Shown here in pieces: positions 1-4,784 of a DNA stretch of 7,273 bases. Positions within the stretch are counted from its first letter, which is position 1; the number at the start of each line of letters is the position of its first letter. The notes beneath the pieces were generated by a model, which was given only the letters and a program-made list of their open reading frames with translations, ran no database searches and was not told the DNA's origin. Both the position numbers and the translations under genes were made by a program. The stretch is from Oscillospiraceae bacterium (GTDB taxonomy: Bacteria; Bacillota; Clostridia; Oscillospirales; Oscillospiraceae): assembly GCA_017458025.1 (NCBI GenBank), contig JAFTGG010000001.1, positions 1 to 7,273 on the forward strand. Reading direction: 5' to 3'.

Positions 1-1
1 A

Positions 2-13
2 GTAAGCGTCAAA
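2..13 (+). repeat. Left terminal inverted repeat of IS66 element
   Basis: GTAAGCGTCAAA is an exact inverse of the right end. IS66-family ends commonly begin GTAAGCG. Beyond base 13 similarity becomes gapped, with a shared CGGGC block at different offsets. Confidence 0.9.
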
Positions 14-58
14 TAATCGGGCGGGTTGCGCCGCCCTCTGGAATATGAAATACTGTGT

Positions 59-89
59 AGGGCTTCTCGAAGAGTCTGCGAGAGTCCCT
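59..89 (+). promoter_or_regulatory. Leader hairpin upstream of tnpA
   Basis: Arms 59-69 and 79-89 pair over eleven positions, with one G-U wobble and one C-T mismatch, around a 9-nt loop. No T-tract follows, so it is not a standard terminator. It lies in the leader any transcript entering from outside would share. Many insertion sequences use such structures to limit transposase expression from flanking promoters; that role is inferred here. Confidence 0.4.
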
Positions 90-157
90 TACCAAATATG
101 GCATAGTCCTTGGCAGTCTGCGAGAATGACAGGGAATGCCATAGACTTTCATAGACT
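73..157 (+). repeat. Short direct and inverted repeats in the tnpA leader
   Basis: AGTCTGCGAGA occurs at 73-83 and again at 115-125. CATAGACT occurs at 140-147 and 150-157, just before the tnpA SD. TATGGCAT (97-104) is the inverse of ATGCCATA (136-143). These could be transposase or regulator binding sites in the subterminal region. No convincing -35/-10 pair for tnpA was found. Confidence 0.4.
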
Positions 158-171
158 GGGGGTAATGGATC

Positions 172-567
172 ATGGACGAGATGACGATCCAGCGAGCCGG
201 ACGGCAGCAAAACCTTTTGGCGTGGAGCCAGCGCGTGGCGGACTGCCGCAGCAGCGGCTTGTCGGTAAATCGCTGGTGCGCCGAGCATAATATCAAGCCA
301 AAGACCTACTATAACTGGCAAAAGAAGGTCTTCGCCGCCATGATCGAGCAGCAAAAAATGCTGGTGGAAGTAACGGAGACGCAATCCCGCTTCGCTGAGC
401 TTCCCGCTCCGGCGCCGGAACCCGCCCCGGTCCCAGCGGCGGAGCCGGGGCAGAAAACAGGCCTCATCGCTTCTATCCGCGTTGGCAACGCTTCGCTCGA
501 CATCTATGACGGCGCGGATGCAGAGGTCGTTGCCACCCTCTGCAAGGTGTTGAACCATGCTGAGTGA
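172..567 (+). CDS. tnpA: IS66 accessory protein TnpA (HTH)
   Basis: This 131-aa protein is the first gene of the IS66 set. Residues about 16-52 form a helix-turn-helix-like segment with the family pattern LSVNRWCAEHNI followed by KTYYNWQKK, typical of IS66 Orf1/InsA-type proteins thought to bind DNA and assist TnpC. Residues 78-92 are a Pro/Ala/Glu-rich linker, and the C-terminal part (IRVGNASLDIYDGA..., ending near a conserved ATLCKVL) matches the usual tail. The start at 172 is preceded by a GGGGG SD at 158-162, nine bases away; an in-frame ATG three codons later is less well placed. The 3' end overlaps tnpB by 11 nt, which implies translational coupling. The family is certain; the biochemical role is known only in outline. 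Confidence 0.9.
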   Translation: MDEMTIQRAGRQQNLLAWSQRVADCRSSGLSVNRWCAEHNIKPKTYYNWQKKVFAAMIEQQKMLVEVTETQSRFAELPAPAPEPAPVPAAEPGQKTGLIASIRVGNASLDIYDGADAEVVATLCKVLNHAE

Positions 568-913
568 CTTCAAAGGCGCGGATAAGGTCTACATCGCCTG
601 CGGATACACGGATCTCCGAAAGGGGATCGACGGCCTTGCCCTGCTGGTGCGGCAGGAATTCAATCTGGATCCCTTCACAAACACGCTGTTTCTTTTCTGC
701 GGCAGACGCCGCGACCGAATAAAGGGGCTGTACTGGGAGGGCAACGGCTTCGTCCTTGTCTATAAACGGCTGGAGGAAGGCGTGTACCAATGGCCGAGAA
801 GCGAGAGCGAGGTACGGCAGATAACGCCTCAACAATACCGGTGGCTCATGGAAGGTCTCAAGGTGGAACAGCCCAAAGCACACCGTCCGGTTGAAGGCTT
901 AAGCATTGCATAA
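557..913 (+). CDS. tnpB: IS66 accessory protein TnpB (Orf2 family)
   Basis: This 118-aa protein has the hallmark IS66 Orf2 sequence. An N-terminal segment (VYIACGYTDLRKGIDGLA) is followed by the FLFCGRRRDRIKGLYWEGNGF core and by VYKRLEEGVYQWP. Length is normal for the family. TnpB is required for transposition of several IS66 members, but its molecular function is not settled. The ATG at 557 lies inside the last codons of tnpA in another frame, so it is probably translated by ribosomes finishing tnpA. The stop at 911-913 falls within a tandem AT-rich repeat that leads to a possible internal promoter for tnpC. Confidence 0.92.
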   Translation: MLSDFKGADKVYIACGYTDLRKGIDGLALLVRQEFNLDPFTNTLFLFCGRRRDRIKGLYWEGNGFVLVYKRLEEGVYQWPRSESEVRQITPQQYRWLMEGLKVEQPKAHRPVEGLSIA

Positions 914-935
914 AATTGCTTAAAATTTGCTAAAA
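906..935 (+). repeat. Three tandem 10-bp AT-rich repeats before tnpC
   Basis: TTGCATAAAA (906-915), TTGCTTAAAA (916-925) and TTTGCTAAAA (926-935) follow each other directly, one helical turn apart. They cover the tnpB stop codon and end just upstream of the putative tnpC -35. Such phased AT-tracts could bend DNA or serve as an upstream promoter element; this is inferred. Confidence 0.45.
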
Positions 936-938
936 TAC

Positions 939-967
939 TGGACTTTCTGCCTCTTTTGTGGTATAAT
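939..967 (+). promoter_or_regulatory. Putative internal promoter for tnpC
   Basis: TGGACT (939-944, four of six matches to TTGACA) is separated by 17 bp from a perfect TATAAT (962-967), which is preceded by TGG and so forms an extended -10. A transcript would start about seven bases on, close to the ATG at 974. The element match is good. Promoter activity is untested and may be fortuitous in an AT-rich spacer. Confidence 0.5.
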
Positions 968-973
968 TTATAT

Positions 974-2539
974 ATGAACAGAGAGGTTGTTTCGGAGACA
1001 AGCAACGCGGAGATGGTGTCCATTACCCGCGCGGAATACGGAGAGCTTTTGGAGCTGCGGGAACAGAACCGGTGGCTCATGGAGCAGTTGCGCGTCGTTA
1101 AGAGCAAGCAGTTTGGCTCCAAGTCCGAGAAGTCCTCCGAGCAGGTTGGTGAGCAGCTCACACTGCTCTTTGACGAGGCGGAAGCCTGGGTTACCATAGA
1201 GGAGAAGCAGGCTGCCACGAAGGTAAAGGAGCATACCCGCTCCCGCAAGTCCGGCAATGTCCGGGACATTCTGCCCGAAAACATTGAGGTTGTTGAAGTC
1301 GAGCATACCCTGCCGGAGGAGGAGCGTGCCTGCCCGCAGTGCGGCGAAACCATGCAGCCGATTGGCAAGGAAGTGCAGGAGAGCCTGGAGTTTATCCCTG
1401 CCAAGGCGATCCTTAAGCGCGATATCTATTACACCTATGCCTGTGAGAACTGCAAGAAAAACGATATCTCGACGCCAATCGTGAAGACGCCGAAGGACGC
1501 GGTCCTCATTCCGGGGAGCTATGCCGCACCGGAGGCGGTGGCGTATATCGCGGTGCAGAAGTTCGTGATGGGCTCGCCGCTGTACCGGCAGGAGCAGGAG
1601 TGGAACCGCCAGGGACTCATGCTGTCCAGGCAGACGATGTCCAACTGGTTGATCTACTGCTCGGATAACTATGCCCTGCCGGTTTATTTGGCGCTGAAGA
1701 CCGAAGAGATGAAGCACGATCTTCTTCATGCGGATGAAACGGAGCTGCAGGTGCTGCACGAAACCAACCGGACGGCTCAACAGAAAAGCTATATGTGGCT
1801 GTACCGCACCGGCGGCGACGCGGAGCATCCTATTGTCCTGTATGACTATGCTCCCGGACGCGGGCAGGAGTACCCCAACGCTTTTCTGAAAGGGTTCCAC
1901 GGGTATCTCCAGACAGACGGCTACTCCGGCTACCATGGTCTGGAGGAGGTAACGCACGTCGGCTGCTGGGCGCACGCCCGCCGAAAATTCGACGAGGCGT
2001 GCAGAGCGGTGCCAAAGGGGAAACGCTCGCCCACAGCCGAGCAAGGCGTGGCCTATTGCACCCAGCTTTTCGAGCTGGAAAAGGAATTTAAAGACCTCAC
2101 GCCGGAAGAACGGAAGAAACAGCGGCTGGAACGGGAAAAGCCCGTTCTGGACGCTATGTTGGCATGGGCAAATACGCGCAACGCCGCACCGAAGTCCGCG
2201 CTGGGGAAAGCCCTCACCTACTTGAAGAACCAGTGGCCGTACCTGAACAACTATCTGCTCGACGGCAGAATTGAGCTGAGCAACAACCGCGCCGAGCGCA
2301 GTATCAAGCCATTTGTGATCTCCCGGAAGAACTTCCTGTTTGCGAACACGGCAAGAGGCGCGCAGAGCAGCGCCGTGCTCTTCAGCTTGATTGAGACGGC
2401 GAAGGAGAACGGACTTGATCCGTACCGCTACCTGACATGGTTGTTTGCCGAAGCGCCGCGGCTGTCCCATGCCGATCCGGAGTGGGCATCCAAGCTGCTG
2501 CCGTGGAACGCACCCGAGAACTGCCGACCAGCCAAATGA
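974..2539 (+). CDS. tnpC: IS66 family DDE transposase TnpC
   Basis: This 521-aa protein (from ATG 974) is the catalytic transposase. Domains in order: an N-terminal leucine-rich coiled coil (about 20-55, ELLELREQNRWLMEQL), a zinc-binding segment with CPQC (C120, C123) and CENC (C157, C160), then the DDE core and the IS66 C-terminal domain. The catalytic triad is visible as D254 in HADET, D315 in QTDGY and E441 in NNRAERS, with the family motif CWAHARRKF between the last two. Length is normal for the family. A TTG at 956 opens the same frame six codons earlier, but neither start has an SD. ATG 974 was chosen because it follows a strong TATAAT and begins MNREVV. All key residues are intact, so the enzyme is probably functional. 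Confidence 0.93.
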   Translation: MNREVVSETSNAEMVSITRAEYGELLELREQNRWLMEQLRVVKSKQFGSKSEKSSEQVGEQLTLLFDEAEAWVTIEEKQAATKVKEHTRSRKSGNVRDILPENIEVVEVEHTLPEEERACPQCGETMQPIGKEVQESLEFIPAKAILKRDIYYTYACENCKKNDISTPIVKTPKDAVLIPGSYAAPEAVAYIAVQKFVMGSPLYRQEQEWNRQGLMLSRQTMSNWLIYCSDNYALPVYLALKTEEMKHDLLHADETELQVLHETNRTAQQKSYMWLYRTGGDAEHPIVLYDYAPGRGQEYPNAFLKGFHGYLQTDGYSGYHGLEEVTHVGCWAHARRKFDEACRAVPKGKRSPTAEQGVAYCTQLFELEKEFKDLTPEERKKQRLEREKPVLDAMLAWANTRNAAPKSALGKALTYLKNQWPYLNNYLLDGRIELSNNRAERSIKPFVISRKNFLFANTARGAQSSAVLFSLIETAKENGLDPYRYLTWLFAEAPRLSHADPEWASKLLPWNAPENCRPAK

Positions 2540-2553
2540 TTTCTCTCCCTTTA

Positions 2554-2581
2554 GGGCTCGCTGTCTGCGGGCCCGTTTTTT
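2554..2581 (+). terminator. Intrinsic terminator of the IS66 operon
   Basis: GGGCTCGC (2554-2561) pairs with GCGGGCCC (2567-2574) over eight positions including one G-U, around a 5-nt loop. One G and then six T residues follow. It sits 14 bases after the tnpC stop and before the right inverted repeat, so it should stop IS transcription from entering the flank. Confidence 0.75.
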
Positions 2582-2588
2582 ATGCCCG

Positions 2589-2600
2589 TTTGACGCTTAC
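2589..2600 (-). repeat. Right terminal inverted repeat of IS66 element
   Basis: TTTGACGCTTAC is the exact reverse complement of bases 2-13 and marks the right boundary. The eight bases after it are GTTCTTAT. Confidence 0.9.
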
Positions 2601-2621
2601 GTTCTTATCAAAGCCACATGA

Positions 2622-2651
2622 ACGCGCTGGCAGAACGCTCCGCCAGCGCGT
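2622..2651. repeat. Perfect 10-bp inverted repeat (hairpin)
   Basis: ACGCGCTGGC (2622-2631) and GCCAGCGCGT (2642-2651) are exact inverses around a 10-nt loop. The stem is GC-rich and very stable. It has no T-tract on either side, so it is not an obvious terminator. It lies 21 bp from the IS66 right end. Confidence 0.6.
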
Positions 2652-2668
2652 GGTATCTGTCTTCGATT

Positions 2669-2689
2669 CAGCGCCGCACCGCGGCGTTG
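2669..2689. repeat. GC-rich hairpin with 3-nt loop
   Basis: CAGCGCCGC (2669-2677) pairs with GCGGCGTTG (2681-2689), including one G-U, around ACC. On the + strand C and then TTTT follow at 2690-2694, so weak termination in that direction is possible. Confidence 0.45.
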
Positions 2690-3084
2690 CTTTTGAGATG
2701 TGCCGTATTCTCGGTCGACTGGGTCGACCTGCTGCTCACCCCCGGCACGGGAATATGCAAGCCCGCCTTGTAGTGTAGGCGGCGCGATACCAACGGACGG
2801 TGCGGAGGTCGCGACTCTCCCTCGCCGATCTCTCAGTATCTCCCTTTTACCCTGCGATACGGGTCTTTGCGATTGCTCGGTCACGCTTCAGGCGGTACCC
2901 TCCGCCGGTCAAAAGGTCAGGCACGGCGTTATTCCACAAGAAAATCGCCGCTCCGCTCCCGACACGATACCGTGACCCTGTGCAATGCTTGCATACTGGT
3001 TATAAGCTGGTTCAAGCCCGCTGTTTTTCAAGGTACAGGTTCAAGTGTGCGTCTTGGTAGAGCAACACCTCTCATAAAGCACGC

Positions 3085-3573
3085 TCAAAACGGCATTTTT
3101 GCACCCTGTTTTGAAAATTTTTTCAAAACTTTTTTTCTTGCGCCAAGAATAGACTTGGATACATTCTGGTGAGCAATGCCCTCAGCGTTGGCGATCTGCT
3201 CCTCTGTCATGCCCTCCACGCAGTACATCCAGAGTCGCCGATACTGCCGTTGCGTCAGCAAATGCCGTATCATAACAATGGCATGGGCCTGTGCTTCAGA
3301 TTTTTCCCGATCCCGCAGCCGCTTGAAAAGCAATTCCTCCGGTGAATTGCCAGGAGCCTCTTCGCTGTTGGTCAGGGAAAGCGCCTCATTTTCTTCCCTT
3401 TGATTGCGTTCCGTTTCCAGATAGTCCTGATCCGACAGCTCCTTCCATTGCCGAAATTCGGCGTCACTGGCAAAGTCCTCGCGCTTGATCGAATATGTAC
3501 CCGTGACGCTTTTATATACGATTGCGTCGCTTTCCAGCTTGTTCAGCGCATAGTCGCTTTTCTTGTCATACAC
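3085..3573 (-). CDS. Sigma-70 region-4-like regulator (Tn916 Orf7 type)
   Basis: This 162-aa protein is predicted from a GTG at 3571-3573, chosen because a full GGAGGA SD (complement at 3581-3586) lies seven bases upstream. The open frame runs further upstream to 3849, but that part crosses a long inverted repeat and looks non-coding. Residues about 1-60 are charged (YDKKSDYALNKLESDAIVYK...). Residues about 105-155 hold a sigma region-4-like HTH: LLTQRQYRRLWMYCVEGMT, then EEQIANAEGIAHQNVSKSI and basic ARKKVLKKF. Such proteins are standard in Tn916/Tn1549-type ICEs, where Orf7 belongs to the circuit promoting xis/int and transfer. Here it is divergent from an XRE regulator, as in Tn916. The target promoter is not visible. 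The family is likely; the exact function is inferred. Confidence 0.85.
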   Translation of the reverse strand: MYDKKSDYALNKLESDAIVYKSVTGTYSIKREDFASDAEFRQWKELSDQDYLETERNQREENEALSLTNSEEAPGNSPEELLFKRLRDREKSEAQAHAIVMIRHLLTQRQYRRLWMYCVEGMTEEQIANAEGIAHQNVSKSILGARKKVLKKFSKQGAKMPF

Positions 3574-3584
3574 CGTATGTTCCT

Positions 3585-3616
3585 CCGAAGATTTGAATTT
3601 GGTTTCAAGTCTTCGG
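3585..3616 (-). promoter_or_regulatory. Hairpin abutting the sigma-like gene's SD
   Basis: Arms 3585-3597 and 3604-3616 are inverse over 13 positions with one imperfect pair, around a 6-nt loop. In the - strand mRNA the stem ends at CGG, sharing its last two G residues with the GGAGGA SD (3581-3586). It could modulate ribosome access for the regulator. The structure is seen; the control function is inferred. Confidence 0.5.
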
Positions 3617-3693
3617 AAAGGCGGAGCGCGCGGTGCATTACATAAGGCATACTTCTTCCCAGTTAATCCGCCAAAACCGCATTTATGTAGAAC

Positions 3694-3753
3694 TCGGCAA
3701 AATTCGACCGTATTCCCTATATTTTGACAGGGAGTACGGTCGAATTTTGTCGA
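3694..3753. repeat. Long inverted repeat, 25-bp arms
   Basis: Arms 3694-3718 and 3729-3753 match in 23 of 25 positions around a 10-nt loop. Both exceptions (3713/3734 and 3697/3750) are G-T, so a + strand RNA could pair throughout, while the - strand RNA would have two A-C mismatches. GTCGAATT appears directly repeated (3739-3746, 3749-3756), ten bases apart, and inverted (3701-3708). The loop carries TTGACA on the + strand without a matching -10. It is a candidate operator array, structured RNA or nicking-type site. Confidence 0.75.
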
Positions 3754-4020
3754 ATTACTGTTTGTGTTAGTGCGGCGCCCTTTTACGGCCCGCTTTTCGC
3801 GGTTGGGATTGCGCCGAACCTGTATTTCATTGGCTACGCTGTACCGCACTTCACCATCACGGGTAAAACGTCCCCGCTCGGTGAGTTGGAATTCATATGC
3901 GAAACAAGTCCGCCGCCGAGATTATTACATCTTTCTCTTTCTATACCCCTTATCTCTCTTTCTCTGTGTATTACGGCTCACTCTTTATATGAGCCGCCGT
4001 GTATTTCTCTCTTGGCGCGT

Positions 4021-4034
4021 GTATTGTAGAATAC
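4021..4034 (+). promoter_or_regulatory. Possible -10 and operator of the HTH gene
   Basis: GTATT (4021-4025) and AATAC (4030-4034) form a small inverted repeat that overlaps TAGAAT (4027-4032), a five-of-six -10 match. No good -35 stands 16-18 bp upstream. Autorepression by the HTH protein would fit this arrangement, but the evidence is thin. Confidence 0.25.
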
Positions 4035-4051
4035 TGTCGAGGTGAGTTGTA

Positions 4052-4402
4052 ATGCGTGATTTTTCCCTACCGCTGGGCGATGAGTTAAAGCGAACCCGTG
4101 AAAAACTTTGTCTATCACAGCGCAAGGTGGCAGAGGCTGCCGGCATCGACACGCGTACAGTTTTGGATATTGAAAACTACAGAGGTAATCCAAAGCTGGA
4201 AGTCCTATATCCATTGGTCCGCAGCACGAATATGGACCCGCGCGCCATCTTCTTTCCAGAACTGCTTCGCGACTCCCCTATGCTCGCAAAATTGCGCCTG
4301 TTGGTAGAACAATGCAGTGAGGAAGAAGCCGCCGTAATGATAGAAGTCTTCAAAACCGTGTTAAACGCTATCCGCAACACAAATTCTACCGACCTTAAAT
4401 AG
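4052..4402 (+). CDS. XRE-family HTH regulator (Tn916 Orf9 type)
   Basis: This 116-aa DNA-binding protein has a Cro/CI-type HTH at residues about 9-60: LGDELKRTREKLCLSQRKVAEAAGI, then DTRTVLDIENYRGNPKLEVLYPLVR. The C-terminal half (70-110) is helical and lacks a catalytic motif. The start is supported by a GAGGTG SD (4039-4044) seven bases upstream. In Tn916 a similarly sized HTH protein, Orf9, sits divergently from the sigma-like orf7 and is proposed to repress it. The arrangement here is the same, so a role as repressor of the element's transfer circuit is likely. It probably acts in the region between the two genes. It converges with the small Cys-rich gene, 40 bp away. Ligand and trigger are unknown. 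Confidence 0.85.
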   Translation: MRDFSLPLGDELKRTREKLCLSQRKVAEAAGIDTRTVLDIENYRGNPKLEVLYPLVRSTNMDPRAIFFPELLRDSPMLAKLRLLVEQCSEEEAAVMIEVFKTVLNAIRNTNSTDLK

Positions 4403-4403
4403 A

Positions 4404-4444
4404 CTGCGCCAGTTCTCTGTGCCCCGGAAAGCCGGCGCGGTTTT
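4404..4444 (+). terminator. Possible terminator of the HTH gene
   Basis: CTGCGCC (4404-4410) pairs with GGCGCGG (4434-4440) over seven positions with one wobble, followed by TTTT. An inner CCGG/CCGG pair can form within the 23-nt loop. It fills the gap between two convergent genes. The large loop and short T-tract lower confidence. Confidence 0.4.
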
Positions 4445-4631
4445 ACTTTCCGTCTCTATCGCGGACAGTCAATTTGAACATTGCAACATCGACAACCGTT
4501 TCTGTTTTGCATTTGGTGCAAAACAGAGGGTACTTTACCAATACAGTATCCTCATACACTTTGGTATGCGTCCTGTTTTTACAAACAGGGCAGGGAAGCC
4601 AACGGAACTCCTTTTGAATGGTCTCTCCCAT
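4443..4631 (-). CDS. Cysteine-rich KTR-type ICE protein
   Basis: This 62-aa protein carries two CxxC knuckles, CPVC (C14, C17) and CTKC (C38, C41), with the conserved spacing and the PLFCTKCK(T)ET context of the Cys-rich KTR family (Pfam, from memory). Small proteins of this family are frequent companions of the HTH regulator in Tn916/Tn1549-like elements. It probably folds around one zinc ion; its function is unknown. The start is supported by a GGAGG SD (complement at 4637-4641) five bases upstream. The DNA encoding each knuckle forms an inverted repeat (4501-4527 and 4572-4589). It is convergent with the HTH gene and co-directional with the signalling operon upstream. Confidence 0.8.
   Translation of the reverse strand: MGETIQKEFRWLPCPVCKNRTHTKVYEDTVLVKYPLFCTKCKTETVVDVAMFKLTVRDRDGK
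4501..4527. repeat. Perfect 11-bp inverted repeat inside the KTR gene
   Basis: TCTGTTTTGCA (4501-4511) and TGCAAAACAGA (4517-4527) are exact inverses around TTTGG, covering codons of the second CxxC knuckle. A second, smaller repeat, CCTGTTT (4572-4578) and AAACAGG (4583-4589), covers the first knuckle. Confidence 0.6.
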
Positions 4632-4784
4632 ATTAACCTCCGTTCAATCACCGCTCTGCGTCTGGCGTCCGGCTTTTGTGATTGTAGTATTCCTCAAATT
4701 GAAACTATTATGGATCGTAATACTTTTCTGCTTGCGATCAATTTTTTTCACCTATAATAATACACGGCAAACAGGCAAGCTCTA

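Larger units (their letters stand above)
2..2600 (+). mobile_element. Complete IS66-family insertion sequence
   Basis: A 2599-bp element is bounded by perfect 12-bp inverted repeats (GTAAGCGTCAAA at the left end, its complement at the right). It carries the three-gene set diagnostic of IS66: tnpA (small HTH protein), tnpB (the IS66 Orf2 protein) and tnpC (DDE transposase). All three frames are intact and end before an intrinsic terminator lying inside the right end. IS66 elements usually duplicate 8 bp of target. Only one base of left flank is visible, so the duplication cannot be confirmed. The element lies next to the regulatory end of a conjugative element, where xis and int would normally follow. 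The family call is firm; the exact IS name is unknown. Confidence 0.93.
2601..3084. other. Gene-free, structure-rich ICE segment next to the IS
   Basis: No convincing gene lies in these 484 bases. Open frames on both strands lack SD sites and recognisable motifs. Instead there is a run of short inverted repeats: 2622-2651 (10-bp arms), 2669-2689 (9-bp arms with one G-U), 2713-2729 (7-bp arms) and 2763-2782 (6-bp arms). TTCAAG recurs at 3011, 3027 and 3040. The segment lies downstream of the sigma-like gene on the - strand, where a Tn916-type element would carry small regulatory genes, xis and int. It may hold untranslated leader, regulatory or attachment-related sequence. Its function is unknown. 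Confidence 0.5.
3574..4051. other. Divergent intergenic region between ICE regulators
   Basis: These 478 bases separate the sigma-like gene (leftward) from the HTH gene (rightward). They contain an SD-adjacent hairpin (3585-3616), a very long inverted repeat (3694-3753) with a repeated GTCGAATT, a small inverted repeat at 3975-3995 (GGCTCA/TGAGCC), a pyrimidine tract on the + strand (3931-3965) and a possible operator before the HTH gene. Promoters for both regulators should lie here, but no strong -35/-10 pair could be assigned in either direction. Open frames in this stretch are short, unlike any family I know, and cross the inverted repeat. Confidence 0.55.

Noticed and set aside
968..2470. 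Long open frame antisense to tnpC (500 codons)
   Set aside because: It is a mirror of a clear DDE transposase gene and has no recognisable motifs or SD.
2597..2884. 95-codon - strand open frame in the gene-free segment
   Set aside because: It starts at GTG with no SD, has no known motif, and crosses several hairpins and the IS66 boundary, so it is probably non-coding.
3009..3063. tRNA-like motifs (GGTTCAAG and GGTAGAGC)
   Set aside because: The T-loop-like motif lies before the D-arm-like motif, there is no acceptor stem and no anticodon arm, so this is not a tRNA.
3574..3849. N-terminal extension of the sigma-like gene to 3849
   Set aside because: The added 92 residues cross the long inverted repeat and have no family resemblance. 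A GGAGGA SD before GTG 3573 marks a better start.
3764..4045. Possible small membrane protein on the + strand
   Set aside because: Its hydrophobic run comes from translation of a pyrimidine-rich tract, and no SD precedes it.
4736..4757. TTGCGA with TATAAT on the + strand
   Set aside because: The spacer is only 15 bp and no + strand gene follows; probably chance in an AT-rich gap.
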